This document shows positions 7,594 through 14,836 of a stretch of DNA of 19,292 nucleotides, in pieces. The stretch lies in NCBI GenBank assembly GCA_028696285.1, contig JAQVHJ010000003.1:5052-24343 (forward strand), written 5' to 3'. Numbering within the stretch: position 1 is the stretch's first letter; each line of letters opens with the position of its first letter. The stretch is from a bacterium. Lineage in GTDB: Bacteria; AUK180; JAQVHJ01. Under the pieces are notes generated by a model that saw only the letters and a program-made list of their open reading frames with translations, had not been told where the DNA came from and ran no database searches. The position numbers were made by a program, and so were the translations under genes.

Positions 7594-8955
7594 ATGAGTA
7601 AAGAGATCTTAAATATTTTTGTATCTTTAATTGAATATGTCTGCGTTTTAATGGTTATAGTTTATATTATGACCAAGACTAAAATTTTCCAGGATATTGA
7701 GGCATTGAAGTATTCCCCCAAACAACAGGGGATTTTAATTTTGATTTTTGGATTATTGTCAATGTACGGGAATACCTCCGGCGTCGATTTCTTCGGTGCG
7801 ATTGCAAACACCCGTGATTTAGGACCATTAATAGCAGGCTTGATCGGTGGTCCGATTGCAGGTTTAGGAGCCGGATTGATAGGAGCTACGCACAGATATT
7901 TTCTCGGGGGTTTCACTGTGATTCCATGTTCTGTCGCAACACTGTTTGCGGGAGTTTTTACGGGGATTATTCATTTATTCCTGAGAGGTACGCTCATTAA
8001 ACCGTTCTGGGGCGTGCTTTCAGCGATCTTTTTTGAATGTTTCCATATGGTTCTTGTGATACTTTTGGCAAAGCCGATTGAAGAAGCAATTGCTCTTGTT
8101 TATGAAATTTCCCTCCCGATGATAATCGGTAATGCGGTCGGTATGGGATTATTTCTGTTTATAATTGCAAATTACCGGAAAGAGCAGGCTATCAAGAATG
8201 AAAAGGAAAAGATTGAAAATGACTTGAAGGTAGCGCATGAAATTCAGACAAATATGCTGCCGAGTATTTTCCCGCCATTCCCGGATAAAGTTGAGTTTGA
8301 TATATTTGCTTCAATGGACCCTGCAAAGGAAGTAGGCGGTGATTTCTATGACTTCTTTATGCTAGGTGAAGATAAGTTATGTATGATAATCGGCGATGTT
8401 TCCGGAAAGGGGATACCTGCCGTTCTTTTTATGGTAATTGTAAAAACACTCATTAAAACGGAAGGTTTAAGAAATATCGAACCGGGAGATATTTTAAACA
8501 GGGTCAATCAGATTTTAATTCCTGATAATAAATCCTGCATGTTTGCAACGGTTTATTGCGCTATCCTCAATATTAAAAACGGTGAATTCAACTATTCAAA
8601 TGCCGGGCATAATCCCCCGCTGATCTATAGAAAGTCAAAGGGTGCATTTGAATATATGAGCGTGGATCATGGTTTTGTTCTTGGTGTAATGGATGTTTTT
8701 AATTATAAGACATGCCATTGCGCAATTGAACCCGGTGATTTTATTCTGTTATATACTGACGGAGTGACCGAAGCAATGAATTCGAAACAGGAATTATACT
8801 CAGAAAAGCGGTTATTGAATTATATGAACAGTTTAAGTAACCTTGAAGTTGAACCTGTAATTAAGTCAGTCCGCTTTGAATTAAAGTGGTATATTAAAGA
8901 TGAACCGCAATCGGACGATATTACAATGCTTGCTTTTAAATATAAAAGCATGTAA
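7594..8955 (+). CDS. 5TMR-LYT sensor fused to SpoIIE PP2C phosphatase
   Basis: This is a 453-residue protein. Residues about 5-193 are a multi-pass membrane sensor of the 5TM-5TMR_LYT type, the LytS-like input module, with GLIGGPIAGLGAGLIGATHRYFLGG condensed in the stretch 82-106 and the conserved PC at 111-112. Residues about 205-450 are a RsbU/SpoIIE PP2C domain with intact motifs: GGDFYD (248-253), GDVSGKG (267-273), NAGHNPP (336-342), YTDGVTEA (387-394) and SDDIT (440-444). The phosphatase half and its linker are clearly paralogous to the preceding gene. LytS-type inputs are most often attached to histidine kinases, so a PP2C output is less usual. It is likely co-transcribed with the upstream phosphatase. 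TAGGA about 4 nt before the ATG is a modest ribosome binding site. Confidence 0.88.
   Translation: MSKEILNIFVSLIEYVCVLMVIVYIMTKTKIFQDIEALKYSPKQQGILILIFGLLSMYGNTSGVDFFGAIANTRDLGPLIAGLIGGPIAGLGAGLIGATHRYFLGGFTVIPCSVATLFAGVFTGIIHLFLRGTLIKPFWGVLSAIFFECFHMVLVILLAKPIEEAIALVYEISLPMIIGNAVGMGLFLFIIANYRKEQAIKNEKEKIENDLKVAHEIQTNMLPSIFPPFPDKVEFDIFASMDPAKEVGGDFYDFFMLGEDKLCMIIGDVSGKGIPAVLFMVIVKTLIKTEGLRNIEPGDILNRVNQILIPDNKSCMFATVYCAILNIKNGEFNYSNAGHNPPLIYRKSKGAFEYMSVDHGFVLGVMDVFNYKTCHCAIEPGDFILLYTDGVTEAMNSKQELYSEKRLLNYMNSLSNLEVEPVIKSVRFELKWYIKDEPQSDDITMLAFKYKSM
8931..8950. other. 8-bp perfect stem-loop at a gene end
   Basis: TGCTTTTA (8931-8938) and TAAAAGCA (8943-8950) pair around AATA, ending just before the stop codon of the second phosphatase. 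There is no immediate T run (the next T6 is about 18 nt away), so it is a poor intrinsic terminator. It may limit read-through or stabilise RNA 3' ends. Confidence 0.35.
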
Positions 8956-9006
8956 AGTATAATTATATTTTTTACTCTAACAAAAAATCATAACAGGAGG
9001 TATGTT

Positions 9007-9786
9007 ATGGCGAAGAAAGTATTAGTTTGCGCAACCAACTTTGGCGTATGGGCAGAGGAACTGCAGGGTCCGTGGGATGAATTGAGGAAAGCCGGATTTG
9101 ATCTCACACTCGCTACACCGCAAGGAAAGAAGCCGTTGCCTTTAGTAATAAGTGTTGATCCTGATTTTGTGGATCCGATGCTTGCAAAGATTCCCGGAGC
9201 AAATCCGAAAGTTAATCCAAAATTTGTTTGTGACAGGACAAAGGAACTGGTTAAGGGCGATGAATGGGCGCACCCGATTAAACTTGCAGATGCAAAGATG
9301 AAAGATTATGATGCAATCGTTGGTACCGGCGGTTTAGGAGCAATGATGGATTTAGCTCCTAATAAGTATTTCAGAGGTCTCATTTATGAAGCTTATTACA
9401 CAAATAAATTGATTGCAACATTGTGTTATGCGACAGCCGCTCTTATTTGGATCAGAGATCCTAAAGATGCATTTAATAGCATCATAAAAGGGAGAAGGAT
9501 TGCTGCCCATCCAAGAGCATGGGATTTTGAAGATGATGTAACCCTGGCATTATGGGGTGCGACAGAAGATAATAAAGGTACCGATGCGGTATATGCAGGA
9601 TTTTTATATCCGTTAGAAGATATCGCCAGAGACGCAGTAGGTCCCGGCGGCCTTGTTATCGGTGATCCGGATGCGACAAGAGATAATCCGAGGGTTGTAT
9701 TTGATTGGCCTTTCATTACCGGCAATTCAGTCGAATCTTCCATTGCATTCGGGAAAAAGATAGTTGAGGTTCTTAATTCAAGATAA
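9007..9786 (+). CDS. DJ-1/PfpI-family protein, first paralogue
   Basis: This is a 259-residue protein with the class I glutamine-amidotransferase-like fold of the DJ-1/PfpI/Hsp31 superfamily. The N-terminal strand and loop MAKKVLVCATNFGVWAEEL supply the family's acidic residue (E17). YDAIVGTGGLGAMMDL (101-116) is the oxyanion region. The nucleophile elbow is ATLCYATAAL (137-146) with Cys140. The residue after the nucleophile is Tyr, where Hsp31/PfpI enzymes have His, so the classical Cys-His pair is missing. Candidate activities in the superfamily are glutathione-independent glyoxalase, protein deglycase and chaperone functions. None can be assigned. The ribosome binding site AGGAGG is optimal. 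There is no signal peptide, so it is cytoplasmic. A paralogue follows 34 nt later. The cluster continues with a tautomerase and a ThDP enzyme. Confidence 0.82.
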   Translation: MAKKVLVCATNFGVWAEELQGPWDELRKAGFDLTLATPQGKKPLPLVISVDPDFVDPMLAKIPGANPKVNPKFVCDRTKELVKGDEWAHPIKLADAKMKDYDAIVGTGGLGAMMDLAPNKYFRGLIYEAYYTNKLIATLCYATAALIWIRDPKDAFNSIIKGRRIAAHPRAWDFEDDVTLALWGATEDNKGTDAVYAGFLYPLEDIARDAVGPGGLVIGDPDATRDNPRVVFDWPFITGNSVESSIAFGKKIVEVLNSR

Positions 9787-9820
9787 TTTTGAATAAAATT
9801 AATTACAAAGGAGGTATGTT

Positions 9821-10588
9821 ATGGCGAAGAAAGTATTAGTTTGCGCAACAAACTACGGTGTATGGGGAGAAGAACTGCAGGCTCCCTGGGATATTCTTAA
9901 GAAGGCAGGTTTTGAATTGACACTGACCACACCGCAGGGGAAGAAACCTCTTCCATTAATGGTGAGTGTTGACTCGGATTTTATTGATCCGATAATTAAT
10001 GTTGCGGTTAATCCGCCCGATGTCTGTAAAAGGATTAAGGAATTGACTGATGGAAATGAGTGGGCTAATCCTATTAAATTCAAGGATGCCAAGATGGAAG
10101 ATTATGATGCCCTGGTTCTTACCGGTGGTCTTGGCGCTATGATTGATATGGCGAATAATTACCATCTGCACCAGTTAATCTGGAAAGCCTACAAGTCAGA
10201 TAAATTGATTGGGGCTCTCTGCTATTCTGTTACAGCATTAGTCTTCTTAAGAAATCCTGAAAATAAAAGAAATGCGATTATTTTTGGGAAGAAATGCGCT
10301 GCGCATCCTGCTGCATGGGATTTCTACGGTGATTTCGATTTCACGTACGATTTGTATGGCGCAACACCCGATAATAAAGGTACAGATGTTCATACACCGG
10401 GTTTCTTATGGCCTTTGGAAGACCTCGTTCGTGATGCTGTCGGTCCTAATGGGGAATGCATCGCAAAAGAGAAGGCAAGCAGAGAGAATCCGTCTGTTGT
10501 TTATGACTGGCCGTTTGTAACAGGAACTTCAGTGGAATCATCTATCGCTTACGGGAATAAGATAGTTGAAGTTTTAAAGTCGAAATAA
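9821..10588 (+). CDS. DJ-1/PfpI-family protein, second paralogue
   Basis: This is a 255-residue tandem paralogue of the preceding gene, roughly 60% identical by eye. It has the same fold markers: E17, ALVLTGGLGAMIDM (97-110) and the elbow GALCYSVTAL (131-140) with Cys134 followed by Tyr. Both copies share long C-terminal motifs, including DNKGTD, PLEDxxRDAVGP, VxDWPFxTGxSVESSIA and KIVEVL. The 41 bases covering the ribosome binding site and the first 29 bases of coding sequence are identical between copies (8995-9035 and 9809-9849), while the rest has diverged. Two such similar proteins in one operon could form a heteromer or handle related substrates. The transcript probably continues from the first copy. 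Confidence 0.82.
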   Translation: MAKKVLVCATNYGVWGEELQAPWDILKKAGFELTLTTPQGKKPLPLMVSVDSDFIDPIINVAVNPPDVCKRIKELTDGNEWANPIKFKDAKMEDYDALVLTGGLGAMIDMANNYHLHQLIWKAYKSDKLIGALCYSVTALVFLRNPENKRNAIIFGKKCAAHPAAWDFYGDFDFTYDLYGATPDNKGTDVHTPGFLWPLEDLVRDAVGPNGECIAKEKASRENPSVVYDWPFVTGTSVESSIAYGNKIVEVLKSK

Positions 10589-10774
10589 ACTTCCGGGGAA
10601 ATTGTTTTTTTGAGCGCATGATTATGCGCTAAAATAGTATTGTTCACAGATTAAAATTGAATAGGGGACACTGCTTTTAAAGCAGGAGCCACTCTTTTCA
10701 ACTGGAAATTTTAACTAATGCCGGGGCCTGCAGTAATATGCGGTCCCGGCCAAATACTAAGGGGGTAAGGGCAG
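10589..10774 (+). promoter_or_regulatory. structured leader with three hairpins before the tautomerase gene
   Basis: This 186-nt gap holds three inverted repeats in series. A perfect 7-bp stem with GATT loop: 10613-10619/10624-10630. A perfect 7-bp stem: CTGCTTT 10671-10677/10679-10685. A long GC-rich 9-bp stem with one G-U pair: 10720-10728/10742-10750. The last is followed by a purine-rich stretch and the ribosome binding site region GGGGG (10761-10765). None is followed by a U tract, so they are not standard terminators. A cis-regulatory RNA or an RNA-processing region is possible. I compared it mentally with common riboswitch cores and found no match. Confidence 0.4.
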
Positions 10775-11002
10775 ATGCCTGCAATTACAGTTCAAAGCCT
10801 GGAACTTACTGATGAACAGAAAAAGATCGTTGCTGAAAAATTCACTGAGATATTTTCAGACCTGACAAAGGTTCCCCAGGACAGGATCTATGTTTTCTTT
10901 TCCGGGTATACACCGGAAAACTGCGCAAAGGGGAATATCCTGTTCTCGGAAGTGCCGATTAAGAAGATAATCTGTAAAGCAAATCCGAAGATTGAAGAAT
11001 AG
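10775..11002 (+). CDS. 4-oxalocrotonate tautomerase-like small protein
   Basis: This is a 75-residue protein of the tautomerase/MIF superfamily. It begins Met-Pro (MPAITVQSLELTDEQKK). After Met removal, Pro1 is the catalytic general base of the family. The beta-alpha-beta layout, the DEQKKIVAEKFTEIFSDL helix and the RIYVFFSGYTPENCAKG strand-turn fit a 4-OT subunit, with a slightly extended C-terminus. The two arginines that bind the dicarboxylate in classical 4-oxalocrotonate tautomerase (Arg11, Arg39) do not appear at the matching positions, so the substrate is probably different. The gene lies between the DJ-1 pair and the ThDP enzyme. Keto-enol tautomerisation of a 2-oxoacid would fit that setting, but this is inference. 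The start is supported by a G-rich ribosome binding site about 9 nt upstream and by the Met-Pro. Confidence 0.8.
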   Translation: MPAITVQSLELTDEQKKIVAEKFTEIFSDLTKVPQDRIYVFFSGYTPENCAKGNILFSEVPIKKIICKANPKIEE

Positions 11003-11106
11003 AATAGATTTATAATTACGTTTTTGCTTTTTTAGATTAATCTGAATTTACATTGAAGATAATACATTAAAAAATTTTAATATTTCATAAACAGAGGAGA
11101 TTAGTC

Positions 11107-12762
11107 ATGGATGTTAATGAAGCGATTGTAAAGACACTTGAGAGTATAGGTGTTGATACGGTATTCGGCGGTTCAGGTCAGGTTAACGGGAGCATGCTCC
11201 TTGCGCTGAAGAAGTCGGATAAGATCAAGACCATAATAATTAAGAATGAACAGGGCGCGAGTTTCATGGCCTGCGGATATTCAATGTTCTCCGATAAACT
11301 TGGAGTATGTTTTGCAACCGGCGGTCCCGGGGCATTCAATTTATTCTCAGGGCTTGCGGTAGCATATTACGATTCACTTCCTGTTCTTGCGATAACCGGG
11401 TATGCATCCATGCCTGACCGCGGAAAGGGCGCTTTGAATGAATCGACAGGTTTGAACAGGACACCCGATTCACATAAGATGTTCTCTGCCACCACGAAAA
11501 AATCATATATTCTTGAAGATCCCGAGACTACAATGGATATTTTAGAAGAAGCGATTAATATCGCATTTAACGGCCGTCCGGGTCCTGTACATATCCATGT
11601 TCCCAAGAACATAACGACAGCAAAGGTAAATAATTTCAGGGAGATCAAGCTTGACATCAAGGAAGTTGTGGAATCACCGAAGAAGATAAAGGAATTTTCT
11701 GAAGCTCTTTCAGAAGCGATTAACCGTGATGAAAAAGTGATGGCTTTACTCGGATACGGGTGTATCAGGAGCGGAGCCCAGAAGGATATCAGGAAATTCC
11801 TCGAGAAGTACCAGATCCCGTTCGCAACAACAATGGACGGTAAGGGTCAGCTTCCTGAAGATCATCCGTTATCACTCGGTGTTTACGGGACATCGGGAGA
11901 TCCCGGAGCAAATGCATATTTTGACAGCGCTACATGTGTTCTTGCTCTCGGTAATTCATTTGCCCAGAACGCAACATTTGGGTTCAGGCCTGACTTGTAT
12001 AAGGGTAAGAAACTGTTTCATATAAATATTGACCTGGTAGAGATAGGTAAGGTTTATCCTGCGGATTTCTCATTGGTCAGTGATATCAAGCCTGCAATAA
12101 AATCAATCAGCAGGTATGTTGATAAATTAATTACGAAAGCCATTCCGGCAAAAAAAGTTCCCAGGAAAAAATATTACGATGAAAAGATAGAATATACCGG
12201 GAAAAAGATTCATCCCGGGGCAATGGTACAGATAATGTCAAGGTGCTTACCAAAGAACAGTATTGTAATGGGCGATGCGGGAGCGCATATGCTCTGGCTT
12301 AACTGCTATCTTGAATTATCTAAGAACCAGAACTACCAGAATCCCGGCAGTTTCGGCCCCATGGCAAGCCATGTCAACGGCTCGATCGGAGTCAAGGCGG
12401 CCAATCCCGATAAGACCGTAATCTGCGGGTGCGGTGACGGAGCATATCTCATGGCAGGATTTGAACTGCTGACTGCAGTCCAGAAGAATATTCCTGTGGT
12501 CTGGGTTATCTTTGATAATGGAGAGTTCAATGTAATAAGAAAATTCCTTCTAAATATCTGGGGAGAAGAAGCATTCATGCAGTTCAAGAACCCGGATTAT
12601 GTCAAGTATGCAAAAGCCTGCGGTGCAACGGGGTACAGGATAGAGAAGCTTGAAGATTTTGAAAAGGTATTCAAGCGCGCAATACGTTCAAAGAAACCTG
12701 TCTTGATTGATGTTGTTGTAGAGAGCAATGTATTTCCCCCGTTCAATTTGGCAAAGGTTTAA
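11107..12762 (+). CDS. ThDP-dependent enzyme, acetolactate synthase/decarboxylase superfamily
   Basis: This is a 551-residue protein with the three-domain layout of ThDP enzymes of the acetolactate synthase, benzoylformate decarboxylase and sulfoacetaldehyde acetyltransferase group. The PYR domain (about 1-165) has the catalytic glutamate in KNEQGASFMACGYS (E48) and ATGGPGAFN (70-78). The middle domain (about 190-335) includes LLGYG and TTMDGKGQLPEDHPL. The PP domain (about 365-545) has the ThDP/Mg motif beginning GDG at 443-445 and closing at Asn471, the normal spacing. It should cleave or join C-C bonds next to a carbonyl, most likely using a 2-oxoacid. The exact substrate cannot be read. 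The residue before the catalytic Glu is Asn, where many relatives have His. AGAGGAG lies about 7 nt upstream. The preceding 104-nt gap is AT-rich and may hold a weak promoter. Confidence 0.88.
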   Translation: MDVNEAIVKTLESIGVDTVFGGSGQVNGSMLLALKKSDKIKTIIIKNEQGASFMACGYSMFSDKLGVCFATGGPGAFNLFSGLAVAYYDSLPVLAITGYASMPDRGKGALNESTGLNRTPDSHKMFSATTKKSYILEDPETTMDILEEAINIAFNGRPGPVHIHVPKNITTAKVNNFREIKLDIKEVVESPKKIKEFSEALSEAINRDEKVMALLGYGCIRSGAQKDIRKFLEKYQIPFATTMDGKGQLPEDHPLSLGVYGTSGDPGANAYFDSATCVLALGNSFAQNATFGFRPDLYKGKKLFHINIDLVEIGKVYPADFSLVSDIKPAIKSISRYVDKLITKAIPAKKVPRKKYYDEKIEYTGKKIHPGAMVQIMSRCLPKNSIVMGDAGAHMLWLNCYLELSKNQNYQNPGSFGPMASHVNGSIGVKAANPDKTVICGCGDGAYLMAGFELLTAVQKNIPVVWVIFDNGEFNVIRKFLLNIWGEEAFMQFKNPDYVKYAKACGATGYRIEKLEDFEKVFKRAIRSKKPVLIDVVVESNVFPPFNLAKV

Positions 12763-12823
12763 ATAGGATTATTGAAAAGATCTCAGGATGATATTCATTC
12801 TGAAAATATTAAGGAGGGTATGG

Positions 12824-14818
12824 ATGTCAGATAATTTTAAATTTCCCGATACCGGCCAGAATTCATGTTATAATAAAGAAGGAGCTCCCATTCCTGTTCC
12901 GAAGAAGGGCCAGGAGTATTTTGGTCAGGATGGATGCTTTTCTGTTCATTCCATGTCATTTACGAAGTTAGGAGCCGGTGGAAAGGATATTGCTGATAAT
13001 GCATTTTGGTCAGATGGTCTGCGAATGATAAAGGACAATAACACCGGTTTGGTTTGGGAAGTGAAGTCACCGGTTGCTGGTGATGTCAATTTCACGGATG
13101 ATCAGTATTCCTGGAATGAATTTAGTGAAACATATATTTCGAAACTGAATAAAGCGAAGTACGGCGGATTCAATGACTGGCGCGCGCCGAATAAAGATGA
13201 ACTCCGGACAATAATCGATTACAGCAGAAACAATCCTGCAGTTGACCTCTGGTACTTTCCTGATTGTAAGGTTGATTTTTACTGGTGTTCGGTTACATAT
13301 GAAATGCAGCCGACGTTTGCCTGGGGGTTATTTTTCGGGTTGGGCAGCGGGATTGTAACCGGGAAGAATATCAAGCGTTATGTCAGGGCAGTCAGAGGCG
13401 GATTCAATTTGAAATTTGGAGTTCCGGATAAATCAAGATTCAAGGATAACGGTGACGGGACTATTACTGATACAGTTACGCGGTTAATGTGGCAGAAGGG
13501 TGAGAATGCAAGAATGAACTGGTATGATGCAATGACGAACTGCGAGAAACTTGACCTTGGCGGATTTAAGGACTGGCGCTTACCGAATATTAAGGAGTTG
13601 AATTCTATTCTTGACCTGACCTATTCGGACGGGTGGTGGTATTATAAGGAGTTCTTTCCTGCGGATGGTTTGGTTCCGCCTTTACTGCATTATTTCTCTT
13701 CAACACCTTTTGAAAAGTATTATGTCTGGGTAACGAATTTCTGCTTTGGGTATGACGGATATTATGCCAATAAGAAATCACCATTGCTCCACCGGGCTGT
13801 GAGGAATATAGATGCATCTGATATTCAGATGCCGGTTTTCAAGATACCGTCAACTAATCAGGTTTTATGTTATGATGATGACGGGAATGAGATTCCTGTT
13901 CCGAAACCGGGGAAACCGTTCTATGGCCAGGCAGGGAACTTTAATATAAATCCGGTGTCATTTACGAAGTTGCGGTCAGGTGCCGGGATCCTGGGAAAAA
14001 ATGCAGGTTGGAAAGACGGCTTGAGAATGGTGAAGGATAACAATACAGGTTTGATTTGGGAAGTTAAATCGCCTAATCCGGGTGATGTAAATTTTACAGA
14101 GGATAAATATACCTGGAATGAACTTCAGGATAAGTATATAGATAAACTGAATAAATCTAATTACGGCGGATTTAGTGATTGGCGAATACCGAATAAGGAA
14201 GAACTTCGGTCTATTGCTGATTATTCCGGGATTATCCCAGCTGTGGATAAAACATTTTTCCCGGGGATCATTTCCCAATTCTACTGGAGTAAGGATACTT
14301 ACGGTTCCGATACTCAATTGGGCTGGGGAATCTATTTCGGATACGGCTGCGGTATCTGCTACCTGAAAACACAGCCGTATTATGTAATGGCTGTAAGGGC
14401 GGGAGATAACCTTGCATTCGGTGATGTAAGCAAGTACTCATTCAAGGATAACGGCGACGGAACTATTTCTGACGTGGTAACAGGATTAATGTGGATGAAG
14501 GAAGAGACGCCGTTTTTAAATCAGCTGGATGCATTGAAGTTCTGTGAGAATCTTGTACTTGCAGGGTATAAAGATTGGCGCATGCCGAGTATGAAGGAGA
14601 TACCGACTATTTTAAATCTTAATTTCAAGGATGGACTCTGGTATCATAAGGAGTTTTTTCCAAATACACAGATAACACCGCAGGGTTTTTACTGGGCCTC
14701 TAATACATTCGGTGGAACTTTTGGCTGGGGTACTAATTTCCAATTCGGATATGACGGATATTATGCCGGGAAGAAAACAGGAAAATACCCCTTCAGGCCG
14801 GTTCGAACAATTAAATAA
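12824..14818 (+). CDS. protein with four Lcl_C (DUF1566) domains in an internal duplication
   Basis: This is a 664-residue protein. I chose ATG 12824 over the longer frame from 12788 because AAGGAGGG (12811-12818) sits at ideal distance. It consists of two homologous halves (about 1-336 and 337-664), each with two Lcl_C/DUF1566 domains. The four domains are marked by TGLVWEV-like words at 74-80, 219-225, 408-414 and 553-559, and by GG(F/Y)xDWRxPNxxEL words at about 114, 246, 448 and 580. Three of the four end in an AVR word: RAVRGG, RAVRN, MAVRAG. The fourth ends RPVRTIK. Lcl_C domains are linked to a C-type-lectin-like fold and are usually found in surface or secreted proteins. Here there is no signal peptide or membrane helix. 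The ligand is unknown. An FGE-fold gene follows 18 nt later, clearly in the same operon. Confidence 0.85.
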   Translation: MSDNFKFPDTGQNSCYNKEGAPIPVPKKGQEYFGQDGCFSVHSMSFTKLGAGGKDIADNAFWSDGLRMIKDNNTGLVWEVKSPVAGDVNFTDDQYSWNEFSETYISKLNKAKYGGFNDWRAPNKDELRTIIDYSRNNPAVDLWYFPDCKVDFYWCSVTYEMQPTFAWGLFFGLGSGIVTGKNIKRYVRAVRGGFNLKFGVPDKSRFKDNGDGTITDTVTRLMWQKGENARMNWYDAMTNCEKLDLGGFKDWRLPNIKELNSILDLTYSDGWWYYKEFFPADGLVPPLLHYFSSTPFEKYYVWVTNFCFGYDGYYANKKSPLLHRAVRNIDASDIQMPVFKIPSTNQVLCYDDDGNEIPVPKPGKPFYGQAGNFNINPVSFTKLRSGAGILGKNAGWKDGLRMVKDNNTGLIWEVKSPNPGDVNFTEDKYTWNELQDKYIDKLNKSNYGGFSDWRIPNKEELRSIADYSGIIPAVDKTFFPGIISQFYWSKDTYGSDTQLGWGIYFGYGCGICYLKTQPYYVMAVRAGDNLAFGDVSKYSFKDNGDGTISDVVTGLMWMKEETPFLNQLDALKFCENLVLAGYKDWRMPSMKEIPTILNLNFKDGLWYHKEFFPNTQITPQGFYWASNTFGGTFGWGTNFQFGYDGYYAGKKTGKYPFRPVRTIK

Positions 14819-14836
14819 TTTAAGAGGAGGTTTGGA

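Noticed and set aside
8935..8963. Promoter before the DJ-1 pair
   Set aside because: TATAAT is present at 8958-8963, but the -35 position reads TTTAAA and overlaps the end of the upstream gene. Too weak to call.
10589..10774. Known riboswitch (cobalamin, SAM, c-di-GMP, TPP, fluoride, Moco)
   Set aside because: Recalled conserved cores of these classes are not present. Only generic hairpins can be supported.
11053..11081. Promoter before the ThDP gene
   Set aside because: TTGAAG, 17 nt, TTTAAT is possible, but the region is so AT-rich that such matches are expected by chance.
11107..12762. Naming the ThDP enzyme acetolactate synthase (IlvB)
   Set aside because: The superfamily is clear, but there is no small-subunit gene or other branched-chain biosynthesis gene nearby, and the substrate-pocket residues cannot be judged by eye.
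12788..12823. Longer start for the Lcl_C protein
   Set aside because: It would put the strong AAGGAGGG ribosome binding site inside the coding region. The added residues are not similar to the second half of the protein.
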